From: CAYFPS01 sp964345075
GTDB lineage: Bacteria; CAIWAD01
Assembly: GCA_964345075.1 (NCBI GenBank)
Contig: CAYFPS010000001.1
Location: 260,650-324,649, forward strand
DNA: 64,000 bases
Direction: 5' to 3'
In this document: one piece after another, positions 34,529 to 42,967 of the stretch
How positions within the stretch are numbered: position 1 is the first letter of the stretch
Layout of the letters: the number at the start of each line of letters is the position of its first letter
Made by a program: the position numbers and the translations under genes
Notes under the pieces: generated by a model
What the model was told of the DNA's origin: nothing
Database searches by the model: none
What the model saw: only the letters and a program-made list of their open reading frames with translations

Positions 34529-36388
34529 ATGAGTCAGGGGGAAGGCCTCCATTTTTCCGGATTGCTGATGCGCGTGGAGCGTCAGCTTTCCCGTGATCTT
34601 AGCCAGGCGGATGGCCTGGAAGAATCTTTGCGCATCTGCTACGAGGCCGCCTGCAAGGTGGGCGATCTGGATTGCGGCGGCGTATACCTTTTTGATCAGG
34701 ACAGTGGCGCGCTGGATCTGGTTTTTCATCGGAACCTCTCCGATGAGTTTGTCGCGGCCACCTGCCACTTCGCCCCGGACAGTCCCAACGCCAAGCTCGT
34801 CAACGCGGGCACGCCCGTATACGTGAACTACACGGACATCACGGCCATGGATGATATCCGCAAACGCGAAGATCTGCGCTTTGTGGCCGTGGTGCCGATC
34901 CGCGCCCGGAAGCAGATTGTCGGCTGCCTGAACCTGGCCAGTCGCAAGTATGAATCCATTCCCGTTGCCGCGCAATCAGCCCTGGAGACCCTCGCCGGCC
35001 AGATCGGCCAGGCCGTGCTGCGCGAGCAGACCCTTCAGCAGCTGAAAGAGCGCGAAGAGAACCTCGACACCTTTTTCGATTCCGTGCGCGATTTCCTCTT
35101 TGTGCTGGACATGAAGGGCAACTTGCTGCGGGTCAACAGCACCGTTCTGGATCGCCTTGGTTACCGCAGCGAAGAGCTGATTGGTCGCTCCGTTTTGATG
35201 GTGCACCCGGAGCCGCGGCGAGACGAAGCCCTGGAGGTTCTGGGTGGCATGCTGGCCGGCACGGTGGATTACTGCCCGGTGCCGCTGGTCTGCAAGGATG
35301 GCAGCCATATTCCCGTGGAGACGCGGGTCAGCGAAGGCCGCTGGAATGGTCGCCCGGCTCTCTTTGGTGTATCACGGGATGTAAGTGATCGCGTTCGCAC
35401 GCAGCGCGAGCTGGAGGAAAGCGAAGCCCGTTACCGCAGCATGTTTGAAGACAACAAGGCCATCAAGCTGCTGATAGACCCTGAATCGGGGCTGGTGGTT
35501 GAGGCGAACAGCGCCGCGGGAAGCTTTTACGGGAAAAGCCGCGAGGCCCTTCCGGGAACGCCCGTGCGTGATCTGGTTGTCGGTGGCGAGGCCGAGATGC
35601 CCTGTTCGACCGAGGACGCGCATGTTGTATCACAGCGCCACCTGACAAAGGGCGGGCATGTGCGCGAGGTCGAGTTGCACTGCTCTACGCTCTTCTTTGG
35701 TCAGCGCCGGCTGGTGTATGCCATTGTCCACGACGTGACCGAGCGCAAGCAGGCCGAGCGGGAGCGCCAGAGCAACATGCACTTCCTTGAGCGCATGATG
35801 GATACAATTCCTTTGCCCGTCTTTTACAAGGACACGGCCGGGACCTACCTGGACTGTAATCAGGCCTACGCCGATTTTCTGGGTCGGGCCAAACAGGAAA
35901 TCATCGGCCACACGATGGACGTTGCCGGTTCGGGCGAGATTGTGCGAGTATGCCAGCTCAAGGATGAGCAGTTAATGCAGGCACCGGGCTTTCTGGTATA
36001 CGAGCACTACATGTATAACGGTTCTGGCGACAAACGAAACGTGCTCTTCTACAAGGCGACCTTCAATGACGCCGACGGTGTGCTGGGCGGGATTATTAGC
36101 GCCATGGTCGACATCACCGATGAAGTTGAAGCGCGCACCGAGCGCGAGGGTCTGATTGACAAGTTAATGCGCGCCCTGGAAGACGTTAAGACCTTGCGCG
36201 GCTTCCTGCCGATCTGCTCTTCCTGCAAGAAGATTCGTGACGACTCAGGCTACTGGCAGCAGATTGAGGCTTACATTTCCAGGCATAGCGACGCGGAGTT
36301 CAGCCACAGCATCTGTCCTGAGTGTTACAAGGATCTTTATCCGGATCTGGCGGCTGAAGACGAAGCGGATGAGTCCGCTCAGGCCTGA
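34529..36388 (+). CDS. GAF-PAS-PAS-PAS sensor with C-terminal cysteine module
   Basis: A 619-residue soluble protein: GAF at about 20-170, PAS1 at about 180-300 (ending SRDVSDRVRTQRELEESEARYRSMF), PAS2 to about 420 (HDVTERKQAERERQ), PAS3 to about 545. The C-terminus is GFLPICSSCKKIRDDSGYWQQIE, then HSICPECYKDLYP, with cysteines at about 563, 566, 596 and 599 placed like a zinc site. This tail is known from the ends of other PAS and response-regulator proteins; its role is unclear. No kinase, GGDEF or HTH output is present, so it probably acts on a partner, perhaps the diguanylate cyclase just upstream. Its 3' end overlaps the convergent cystathionine synthase gene by ten bases. Confidence 0.85.
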   Translation: MSQGEGLHFSGLLMRVERQLSRDLSQADGLEESLRICYEAACKVGDLDCGGVYLFDQDSGALDLVFHRNLSDEFVAATCHFAPDSPNAKLVNAGTPVYVNYTDITAMDDIRKREDLRFVAVVPIRARKQIVGCLNLASRKYESIPVAAQSALETLAGQIGQAVLREQTLQQLKEREENLDTFFDSVRDFLFVLDMKGNLLRVNSTVLDRLGYRSEELIGRSVLMVHPEPRRDEALEVLGGMLAGTVDYCPVPLVCKDGSHIPVETRVSEGRWNGRPALFGVSRDVSDRVRTQRELEESEARYRSMFEDNKAIKLLIDPESGLVVEANSAAGSFYGKSREALPGTPVRDLVVGGEAEMPCSTEDAHVVSQRHLTKGGHVREVELHCSTLFFGQRRLVYAIVHDVTERKQAERERQSNMHFLERMMDTIPLPVFYKDTAGTYLDCNQAYADFLGRAKQEIIGHTMDVAGSGEIVRVCQLKDEQLMQAPGFLVYEHYMYNGSGDKRNVLFYKATFNDADGVLGGIISAMVDITDEVEARTEREGLIDKLMRALEDVKTLRGFLPICSSCKKIRDDSGYWQQIEAYISRHSDAEFSHSICPECYKDLYPDLAAEDEADESAQA

Positions 36389-37371
36389 TCAAAGGCCTTG
36401 TTCATGTCGTAGCCCTGCTCCTTCAGCCAGTCCTCGTTGTGGAACTTGCTCAAGTAGCGTTCACCACTGTCACAGAGCATTACCACGATGTTCTGGCCCT
36501 TGTTCATGCCCGCCGCCACTCTCCTGGCCGCTGCCAGAATCGTTCCGCTGCTTCCGCCCACCAGCATGCCTTCTTCGCGGCAGATTCTCCGCGCCCAGTA
36601 GAAGCTCTCTTCATCGCTGATATAGGCCATCTCGTCCACATGGTCCAGATTGAGGGTTTTGGGCAGGAAGTCCTCGCCGATGCCCTCAACGTGATACAGC
36701 TGCCCCTCGATCAATTCTCCGGTGTCGAAGTAGTGTTTGATGATGCTGCCTACAGGCTCGGCACCCACAATGCGAATTGCCGGATTTTTCTCCTTCAGGT
36801 AGCGACTGACGCCACTGATGGTGCCGCCCGTGCCCATGCCCATCACAAAGGCGTCAATCTGTCCATTTGTATCACGCCAGATCTCTTCGGCTGTCGTGCG
36901 GTAGTGCATTTCCGGATTGGCCAGGTTGACGAACTGGTCCGCCATCACGGCGCCGGGGGTTTCCCGCGTGATACGCCGTGCAGTTTCCATGAAGCTCTCG
37001 GGGTGATCAATTGGTACATCGGTGCGTGTCCGCACGACGCTTCCGCCAAAGGCGCGAATCATCTGCTCGCGCTCCATGCTCATCTTGGTTGGCATCACAA
37101 TGATGCAGCGGTAACCGCGCTGGGCACAGGCCATGGCCAGCCCCACACCCATATTGCCGCTTGAGGCCTCAACTACGGAGCCGCCGGGCTTTAGCAGCCC
37201 GCGTGATTCAAGATCTTCCACAAGCGCCAGCGCCACGCGGTCCTTGATGCTGGCACCGGGGTTCACCCGCTCAAGCTTGCCAATGAAGGAAGGCGCAAGG
37301 TCTGCGCAAACCCGGTTAAGGCGCACCATGGGCGTGTTGCCGATCAGCTCGAGAACATTGTTGTGGATCAT
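36379..37371 (-). CDS. Cystathionine beta-synthase-like / cysteine synthase family PLP enzyme
   Basis: A 330-residue fold-type II PLP enzyme. The PLP lysine is K43 in NPGASIKDR; the substrate loop is EASSGNMGVGLAMA (EPTSGNTG in most relatives) and the phosphate loop is GTGGTISGVSRYL. The segment GSIIKHYFDTGELIEGQLYHVEGIGEDFLPKTL and the ending RYLSKFHNEDWLKEQG resemble the catalytic core of cystathionine beta-synthase more than CysK. The regulatory CBS domains are absent. It could use serine or O-acetylserine with homocysteine or sulfide; the sequence does not decide. The ATG overlaps the spoIID-like stop (ATGA). Confidence 0.85.
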   Translation of the reverse strand: MIHNNVLELIGNTPMVRLNRVCADLAPSFIGKLERVNPGASIKDRVALALVEDLESRGLLKPGGSVVEASSGNMGVGLAMACAQRGYRCIIVMPTKMSMEREQMIRAFGGSVVRTRTDVPIDHPESFMETARRITRETPGAVMADQFVNLANPEMHYRTTAEEIWRDTNGQIDAFVMGMGTGGTISGVSRYLKEKNPAIRIVGAEPVGSIIKHYFDTGELIEGQLYHVEGIGEDFLPKTLNLDHVDEMAYISDEESFYWARRICREEGMLVGGSSGTILAAARRVAAGMNKGQNIVVMLCDSGERYLSKFHNEDWLKEQGYDMNKAFDQA

Positions 37372-38993
37372 TCCTCAAGGTCCTTTCCGCCTGCAGCACC
37401 AATCTGCTTCAGGCTTGTTCCGGGATAGTAATGCGCCAGAATTTCCTGCCAGCTTTTGCCGACCGAGGCCATGTGAAGCGCGCCCAGCTGGCAGAGCCCG
37501 ACGCCATGACCCCAGCCTTTTCCCGTGATGACAATGTCCTGTCCGGAAAACTCCAGAAAGAAGGCGCTCGAATAGAGGCAGTTCTTCCAGAGGGCACGAC
37601 GGATGACAAGCTCCTTGCCCAGCTCAAAAACGCCGCGGTCGGTAACGACATTCAGCCGCTCGATACGGCCGGATTGGCCCCGCTTGACGACTTCCAGGTC
37701 AAAGAGCATCTCGAAGGACTCGCCGGAAACCTTGCGAATCTGGCTGGCGACTTCTTCGCGCGGCAGGGAAAGCTTCCAGCGATACATGTCTTCACAGTAT
37801 TCCATGGAGGCGGGCAGGCTGTGTCTGTCCGTGTTACAACAAACGTCCTCGTCGGCCAGAATGTACTCGCGCCATGCGGCCTCGCTTTTCGGTTTGGGAA
37901 TCGACAGGCCATTCAGGCTGTCGCGCAAGACGGGCGTCCAGGGCACGGACTGATCTTCCCAGACGTGCTCCCAGGACTCGGTGATACCGCCGCAGCTCTT
38001 GCTGTAACGCGCATCGCAGATCATGCCTTCCCAGGCAATGACAATGCCCTCTGTATCACGAACAGCCGCCAGGCTCTCTTCTTGCATCACGCCCGTGCCG
38101 CGATAGCACTGGCAGTGATCATCCGCGCAAAGATCAAAGGGTTCGCCCGCGTGGTGCCGGCCTCGAGTGGAGAGCAGCGTGGAACGGGCGGCGACGGTCT
38201 GGGCTCTTAGCAGGTCGGGCGGATTGTCCGCTTTCATCTCCGAACTGTTGACGCCTGCCAGGTAATCCTCCAGGTCCAGCTCGTTGACCAGACAGAGGCG
38301 GCCATCAGCTTCCAGGTGAAGGCAGAGCGTGTCGGGATAGGCGAGTTCTTCGTGGTGATCCCAATGAAAGCCGATGCCCACGCGAACATCCTGCGCAAAA
38401 GCCTCCGTGTCATCGGGCAGAATCAGTCTGACACCGCTCTCAAGCTCGTGGCTCTCGCCGCAAGGGCCGGTCAGAATGATTGTGCCCAGCGGCTCGTCTG
38501 CCAGCAGCGTGTGACGCTGGCCCTTGTCAACATGCCAGAGCGAGGGGGGGACCTCTGGCTTCTGTCCTTCGCGCAGGCTGGCCGTTGCCTGACGGGCCCT
38601 TTCCAGAATTGCCTCGTCGGCGGGCAGCACGCCTTCCCGTGATACATGATCGGCGCCGGCCAGTGATTCCCGTGCTGCCGGTACCAGCAGAAGGCGGGTT
38701 GGTGGCGCATAAAGGCCGCCGGACCATGTGGCTCCCGGGGCGTGGGGATTGTCCAGCACGTCCAGTCCTGCACGACCAAGCAGGTCGGCAACAGCTGAAA
38801 CCAGCTTGTCATCGGCGGACTCAAGAATCTTCAGGCCGGTCCAGACCAGGCCGGGGCAATCGATTCTGGCACGCGCGGTCCAGAGTCCACCACGCAGCAC
38901 GGCTCGTGGCTCACGGCCAATGGCGGTGCCGTGAGGCAAGCGCAGCGTGATCTCTTCCCTGTGATGCATGATGCCGATGCGGACGCGTTCCAT
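37368..38993 (-). CDS. SpoIID/LytB domain protein
   Basis: About 541 residues. The SpoIID domain occupies the C-terminal two thirds: LEDYLAGVNSSEMKADNPPDLLRAQTVAARSTLL, then a cysteine-bearing loop (CADDHCQCYRGTG), DTEGIVIAWEGMICDARYSKSCGG, and the end GKGWGHGVGLCQLGA. In Firmicutes SpoIID is a peptidoglycan lytic transglycosylase of sporulation; outside them the domain occurs in cell-wall hydrolases of unknown role. No signal peptide is seen. The ATG at 38993 has TTGGAG just before it; an earlier ATG (39041) overlaps the protease gene and lacks such support. Confidence 0.85.
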   Translation of the reverse strand: MERVRIGIMHHREEITLRLPHGTAIGREPRAVLRGGLWTARARIDCPGLVWTGLKILESADDKLVSAVADLLGRAGLDVLDNPHAPGATWSGGLYAPPTRLLLVPAARESLAGADHVSREGVLPADEAILERARQATASLREGQKPEVPPSLWHVDKGQRHTLLADEPLGTIILTGPCGESHELESGVRLILPDDTEAFAQDVRVGIGFHWDHHEELAYPDTLCLHLEADGRLCLVNELDLEDYLAGVNSSEMKADNPPDLLRAQTVAARSTLLSTRGRHHAGEPFDLCADDHCQCYRGTGVMQEESLAAVRDTEGIVIAWEGMICDARYSKSCGGITESWEHVWEDQSVPWTPVLRDSLNGLSIPKPKSEAAWREYILADEDVCCNTDRHSLPASMEYCEDMYRWKLSLPREEVASQIRKVSGESFEMLFDLEVVKRGQSGRIERLNVVTDRGVFELGKELVIRRALWKNCLYSSAFFLEFSGQDIVITGKGWGHGVGLCQLGALHMASVGKSWQEILAHYYPGTSLKQIGAAGGKDLEE

Positions 38994-39031
38994 GGCTCCA
39001 AGGTAAGGATTTGCCGCTGGGTGCGGGGGGT

Positions 39032-39694
39032 TTAGTGCCACAGGACGTCAAGCCAGGCGGCCAGATTCACGGCTGCATGCAGCAGGATGGGCGGACCCAG
39101 CGAGCCGCTTCGTTCACGCAGCAAGCCCAGCGCCAGACCCAGCAGGAAGAGTTGCGGAAGCTGCCAGGGGTTCATGTGCGCGGCGGTAAAAACAAGCGCC
39201 GGGACCAGCAGCAGGCCGCTCCTTCCCGCGCTTTCCAGCCACGCCCTCCGAATCAGTCCACGAAAGAGCAGCTCCTCGCAAAGGGGCGTTACCACCAGAA
39301 GCGTTGCTGCAAGCAGGAAGGACTCCCCCAGTGATGCCGGCTTCATCAGGGCAATGGTCTTTGCGGCCAGCTCTTCAGGCACTGGCAGGAGCAGGTTGAG
39401 CGGGTGGCTGAGCAAAAGAAAAAGAGGCGCCGCCACCAGCGCGGCCCCGTACCAGAGCAGGTCGCGGCTTGAGTCGATTTGGCGGAACGGCATGTACAGT
39501 GGGCGCAGGGCGGGGGGTGTTGCAATCAGCAGGGGAAGTCCGAGCAGCAGCTCGACGAAAAGCATGTTCAGGCGGCGGCCCAGATCGCCCTCGGCAAAAA
39601 GCGGCAGAAGCAGCAGGGCAACGAGCGGCATGATCCATGTAACACGGGGAAGCAGGTCCAGCGTATACAGCCCGTCGGGCGAACGGCCCTTCAT
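39032..39694 (-). CDS. CPBP family intramembrane metalloprotease
   Basis: A 220-residue integral membrane protein with six or so hydrophobic segments. It carries the CPBP (Rce1-like, formerly Abi) motifs: CEELLFRG (EExxxR) near 139-146, FTAAHMNPW near 167-175, and a C-terminal HAAVNLAAW. The family cleaves membrane substrates or processes peptides; the target here is unknown. The ATG overlaps the upstream methylase stop by four bases, so it is translated in the same operon. Confidence 0.87.
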   Translation of the reverse strand: MKGRSPDGLYTLDLLPRVTWIMPLVALLLLPLFAEGDLGRRLNMLFVELLLGLPLLIATPPALRPLYMPFRQIDSSRDLLWYGAALVAAPLFLLLSHPLNLLLPVPEELAAKTIALMKPASLGESFLLAATLLVVTPLCEELLFRGLIRRAWLESAGRSGLLLVPALVFTAAHMNPWQLPQLFLLGLALGLLRERSGSLGPPILLHAAVNLAAWLDVLWH

Positions 39695-40461
39695 GCCTGT
39701 CTGGCTTGTCTGTGCATTTCCCAGGCGCAGATGGCAAGGGCGTGGCCGGCGTTCAGGCTCTCCATGCCGCCCGCGCCGGGAATGTGCAGGGGCTCTCCGC
39801 CGAAACGCCGTGATACACGGATGCCGTGGCTCTCGCCACCCAGCACGGGCAGGTCCTGCTCTTCGAAGATGTGTTCATCAATGGGTGCCCCGCCGGCGGG
39901 CTCCAGAAGCAGAAGTCTGCGCCGGCGCTTTTCCAGCTCGCGCCCCAGTTCATCTTCATCCACCGTGTGACACGCTTCCAGCCGGAATACGGCGCCCATC
40001 GAGGCGCGGATGCCGCGGGGACTCCACGGGTCGGCGGCCGGTGATACAAGCCAGACGCGGCGCAGACCAAACCAGAGTGCGCTGCGCAGGATGGAGCCAA
40101 GGTTGCCCAGGTCCATCAGGCCGTCAAGCAAAAGCTGCGGCGGCAGCTCTGTGTTGGTGCGGGGCGCGGGGCCAACCATCACAACACCCTCGGGCGACTT
40201 CTGCTCCCCCAGCCTGGCCAGATCCTGTGGACGGCAGGCGCGCACAAGCTCCTTGTCCAGGGGCGCAGCCTGTGATACTGAGGCAAGAAGCTCGTCTTCA
40301 CGGCCCTTTTCGACAAGGACACAGGAGGGCTTACCGCCACTGGTCAGGTAGTCCTTGCAGCACTTGATTCCGGGAATCAGCAGGAGGCCTGTATCACGCC
40401 GGGCGGCACGGTCACGCAGCTCCAGAAAGCCGCGCAGTTCTTCGCGGCCAAGGCCGGTCAT
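39691..40461 (-). CDS. TrmH/SpoU family RNA 2'-O-methyltransferase
   Basis: A 256-residue SPOUT methyltransferase. An N-terminal substrate-binding part (about 1-95) is followed by the knotted SAM domain: LLDGLMDLGNLGSILRSALWFGLRRVWL, then PRGIRASMGAVFR, LGGESHGI, and IPGAGGMESLNAGHALAICAWEM, which are the three SpoU motifs. It may methylate a tRNA or rRNA ribose; the target cannot be named. The ATG overlaps the P-II-like stop (ATGA). Confidence 0.9.
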   Translation of the reverse strand: MTGLGREELRGFLELRDRAARRDTGLLLIPGIKCCKDYLTSGGKPSCVLVEKGREDELLASVSQAAPLDKELVRACRPQDLARLGEQKSPEGVVMVGPAPRTNTELPPQLLLDGLMDLGNLGSILRSALWFGLRRVWLVSPAADPWSPRGIRASMGAVFRLEACHTVDEDELGRELEKRRRRLLLLEPAGGAPIDEHIFEEQDLPVLGGESHGIRVSRRFGGEPLHIPGAGGMESLNAGHALAICAWEMHRQARQA

Positions 40462-40793
40462 GAGTTCTGGCCCATGCCGTAGATCTTGTGGACGGGCAGT
40501 GAAATGATCAGGCCGTTGCCCGGTTCGTTGAAGGGGCCGACAATTTCGCGAAAGACCTCGGCGACCTTCTCTTCCTGATCTTCATTCACGGCTGTCAGGA
40601 TGGTCTTGTTGTGCGGACGGTTGCCGGAGAGCAGGCCCTTCAGTCCGGCGAAAATCGGCAGATCCTGCGAAAGAATACGCCCCATGCCCACGCTGTCGAG
40701 AATGGTTGCGCCGCGCACATCCGCCTCGAGCAGGCCCTGCACAAAGTCGTCGAGGAGTTCTTCCTTGTTGAGCACAATCAAAAGAAGGCGCAT
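40458..40793 (-). CDS. P-II-like regulatory protein
   Basis: A 111-residue protein with the ferredoxin-like P-II pattern: LLLIVLNKEELLDDFVQGLLEADVRGATILDSVGMGR, a T-loop region, then NKTILTAVNEDQEEKVAEVFREIVG, and a closing GNGLIISLPVHKIYGM. The tyrosine and basic residues of classic GlnB T-loops are not obvious, so it belongs to the wider P-II-like group. It starts on the last base of the EIIA stop codon. The pairing of a P-II-like protein with a PTS EIIA suggests a shared regulatory role, perhaps of an ion transporter or carbon flux; that is inference. Confidence 0.75.
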   Translation of the reverse strand: MRLLLIVLNKEELLDDFVQGLLEADVRGATILDSVGMGRILSQDLPIFAGLKGLLSGNRPHNKTILTAVNEDQEEKVAEVFREIVGPFNEPGNGLIISLPVHKIYGMGQNS

Positions 40794-41260
40794 TACATGT
40801 CCAGCAGATCTTCTTCGGCCAGCTCGACCTTTTCGATCAGGGCATGGCTGTCGCTGCAGGCGACCAGCTCCTGGGCGAGTCCGCGCCTGGCCAGCCGGGA
40901 AATGCGCGCCAGCATTTTCAAATGTCCGCCGCTGTTGCCCTGAGGGCTCAAGAGCAGGACGAGCAGGTTTGCCTTCAACCCGTCGGCTGCGGCAAAGTCG
41001 ATGCCTGAAGGAAAGGTTCCCACGGCCACGAGCGGCTTGCTGATCTGCAGGCAGTTGGTGTGGGGAATGGCCACCGCCTCGCCGATGCCGGTGGGGTACT
41101 CGTCTTCGCGCTCCATCACCAGCGAAAAAGCCTGATTGGCGTCACTGATTGCACCGCTACCGGCCAGCAGCTCCACCAGTGCGCGAATGGCACCAGGCTT
41201 GTCGCTTTCCGGCGAGTGGACAAGGACATGTTCCTTTTGGAGCAATTCTGCAAACTTCAT
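40793..41260 (-). CDS. PTS EIIA type-2 (fructose/nitrogen) domain protein
   Basis: A 155-residue stand-alone EIIA of the fructose/Ntr type. The phosphorylated histidine is in AIPHTNC, about residue 67, within the motif GIGEAVAIPHTNC. No EIIB or EIIC permease is in the window, so a regulatory role like that of PtsN is likelier than sugar transport. AGGAG lies before the ATG inside an inverted repeat. First gene of the minus-strand operon that runs to the cystathionine synthase gene. Confidence 0.87.
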   Translation of the reverse strand: MKFAELLQKEHVLVHSPESDKPGAIRALVELLAGSGAISDANQAFSLVMEREDEYPTGIGEAVAIPHTNCLQISKPLVAVGTFPSGIDFAAADGLKANLLVLLLSPQGNSGGHLKMLARISRLARRGLAQELVACSDSHALIEKVELAEEDLLDM

Positions 41261-41282
41261 GCGGGACTCCTGATAGTCCCGC
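41261..41282. promoter_or_regulatory. Inverted repeat abutting the EIIA start codon
   Basis: GCGGGACT (41261-41268) and AGTCCCGC (41275-41282) form a perfect 8-base inverted repeat around six bases. It sits directly against the EIIA ATG. In the minus-strand mRNA the hairpin would hold most of the AGGAG ribosome site, so it could gate translation; as DNA it could be an operator between the divergent EIIA and cutA genes. Confidence 0.65.
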
Positions 41283-41311
41283 GAAGGTAGTGAATCGAAG
41301 TGGGAGGGCCC

Positions 41312-41638
41312 ATGAAACAGGAACTGCGTCTGGTATTAAGCACCATCTCCTCGCGAGACGAAGCCGTCAGGCTGGGGCGGGAGCTGGTGCAGGAGGGCCT
41401 GGCGGCCTGTGTGAGCATTGTACCCGGCTGCCTGTCGATTTATGAATGGGACGGCAAGCTGGAAGAAGAGTCGGAATGCCTGCTGCTTTTCAAGACCAGC
41501 GCGCGTCGCCTGCCAGAATTGATGGAAGCCCTCTCCGAACGGCATCCCTACGAGCTGCCCGAGCGCCTGGCTTTTGAGCCCATTGAAAGTGGCCGGGACT
41601 ACCTCTCCTGGGTTCTAAGGCAGGTTGAAGGCGCGTGA
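41312..41638 (+). CDS. cutA: Divalent cation tolerance protein CutA
   Basis: A 108-residue protein of the CutA1 family: STISSRDEAVRLGRELVQEGLAACVSIVPGCLSIYEWDGKLEEESECLLLFKT, then HPYELPE. CutA1 is a trimeric ferredoxin-like protein linked to copper tolerance in E. coli, but its true role is unsettled. GGGAGG before the ATG at 41312 decides the start over an upstream GTG. Confidence 0.93.
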   Translation: MKQELRLVLSTISSRDEAVRLGRELVQEGLAACVSIVPGCLSIYEWDGKLEEESECLLLFKTSARRLPELMEALSERHPYELPERLAFEPIESGRDYLSWVLRQVEGA

Positions 41639-41692
41639 CCTTTGTCAAATCATTCATTGCGATAAATGTTCCGCTTCGGCATATTTGATGCC

Positions 41693-42370
41693 ATGAAAAT
41701 AAAACCCGCATCCCCTACTCGTACCGAAGCCCTGCAGCTGCTCATGGAGCGCTTCTCGATGCTGACGGACCGCGCGAATTTTCTGAAGCAGCGCTGCAGC
41801 GGCCTGGGCCGCATGGAGTGCCAGACCCTTCAGCTGCTCGAGCGTTATCGCCAGAGCAAGCCGGAAATTCAGGAGCGCATTCGTCGCCGGGAGCTGAGCG
41901 ATGAGGAGATCACCCTGCATCTGCCACGCTCCATGCGACAGGACTATGTCAATGGTTCGCTTGCTTCGGAGCTGATTGACGAACTGCCGCGCGACCTTTC
42001 CATGAAGGCGCTGGCCGACGAGATTGGTGTAGCCTGCAGCCGCATGACGCGCATTGGCGACACGCTTTCCGACGAAATTGATCCGGTCAGTCAGCAGATG
42101 CGCGGCAAGGGCATGATTCACCGCGGCCCAAGTCCGGACGACCGCCGCGTCATCCTGATTGGCATCACGGAAAAGGGCACGGAAAAAGTGGAGAGCCAGG
42201 GCGGTCAGAATTCGCGCATTGCAGAACTGATGATCGAAAAGCTGGGACCCGTCGACCTTCCGGTGGTGGAACAGGGCCTGAGCCTCTACCTTAAGGCTTT
42301 GGAAGAGATTCTGCCGCAGATGGCTGAAGAGCTTCCCGGCGACGACAGCGATTGTAATATCAACACATAA
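41693..42370 (+). CDS. MarR-like winged-helix regulator
   Basis: About 225 residues. The winged helix is at about 105-165: LSMKALADEIGVACSRMTRIGDTL as the HTH and GMIHRGPSPDDRRVILIGITEKG as the wing, the MarR pattern. An N-terminal helical part of about 90 residues is longer than in typical MarR proteins (about 145 in all). Neither start candidate (41693, or 41666 nine codons earlier) has a clear ribosome site. Thioredoxin follows nine bases later, so the regulator may respond to redox or thiol stress; that is inference from context. Confidence 0.72.
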   Translation: MKIKPASPTRTEALQLLMERFSMLTDRANFLKQRCSGLGRMECQTLQLLERYRQSKPEIQERIRRRELSDEEITLHLPRSMRQDYVNGSLASELIDELPRDLSMKALADEIGVACSRMTRIGDTLSDEIDPVSQQMRGKGMIHRGPSPDDRRVILIGITEKGTEKVESQGGQNSRIAELMIEKLGPVDLPVVEQGLSLYLKALEEILPQMAEELPGDDSDCNINT

Positions 42371-42379
42371 GGAGAAATC

Positions 42380-42694
42380 ATGTCCATTCTGAAACTGGGC
42401 ACCAACGACTTTCAGACAACCATCAATAGCGGTCTGACGCTGGTCGATTTCTGGGCCGAGTGGTGTGGCCCCTGCCGCATGCTGGCCCCGACTCTGGAGA
42501 AGATTGCCGCCATGCCCGATCTGGGCGCGAAAATCGCCAAGGTCAATGTGGACGAGCACGGTATGCTGGCCCAGCAGTTCAACATTCGCGGCATTCCCAC
42601 CATGATCCTTTTCAAGGACGGTCAGCCGGTGGATCAGATTGTCGGCCTGACGGACGAGAAGAACATTCTGGCCTTGATCGAGCGCCACAAGTAG
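42380..42694 (+). CDS. trxA: Thioredoxin
   Basis: A 104-residue thioredoxin with the classic active site WCGPC in FWAEWCGPCRMLAP at about 28-41, the cis-proline region RGIPTMILF, and the C-terminal VGLTDEKNIL. It reduces disulfides in the cytoplasm. AAGGAG precedes the ATG; a terminator follows, so it closes the marR-trxA operon. Confidence 0.96.
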   Translation: MSILKLGTNDFQTTINSGLTLVDFWAEWCGPCRMLAPTLEKIAAMPDLGAKIAKVNVDEHGMLAQQFNIRGIPTMILFKDGQPVDQIVGLTDEKNILALIERHK

Positions 42695-42701
42695 TTCGCA
42701 C

Positions 42702-42725
42702 AAGCCCCGCCCGGCGGGGCTTTTT
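42702..42725 (+). terminator. Rho-independent terminator of trxA
   Basis: AAGCCCCGC (42702-42710) pairs with GCGGGGCTT (42714-42722) around CCG, with T to 42725. Confidence 0.9.
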
Positions 42726-42792
42726 CACGGCCCGGCCGGAAAAATGTCCCACCCCCCTTTCACTTTGTGCTCAAAAGCGAAAGGGAGGAATC

Positions 42793-42957
42793 ATGCTTTC
42801 AGGACAGAACTTGTGGCGGCCGGGCACCAAGAAGGAACTGATTCACAGCCTGGGCAGCATTTATCAGGGCGAAGAAGAGAAGCTGCGCAAAATGCCCAAG
42901 AAGCAGCTGATGGCCATCTTCTATTACCTGCGCAGGCGCTATGGCTATTTCAGTTGA
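42793..42957 (+). CDS. Small basic protein of unknown function (54 aa)
   Basis: A 54-residue open frame with a strong ribosome site (AAGGGAGG, five bases before the ATG). It begins MLSGQNLWRPGTKKELIHSLG and continues KLRKMPKKQLMAIFYYLRRRYGYF: basic, probably helical, without cysteines or a signal peptide. The KKELI...KKQLMAIFYYLRR pattern suggests a small helix-turn-helix-like or RNA-binding fold, but I recognise no family. It lies between a terminator and two WYL regulators, the first starting ten bases later, so all three probably form an operon. Confidence 0.7.
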   Translation: MLSGQNLWRPGTKKELIHSLGSIYQGEEEKLRKMPKKQLMAIFYYLRRRYGYFS

Positions 42958-42967
42958 TGGAGAATGA

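Noticed and set aside
39087..40367. 426-codon plus-strand frame under the CPBP and SpoU genes
   Set aside because: It spans two well-recognised genes and is Arg/Pro/Ser-rich, typical of a shadow frame.
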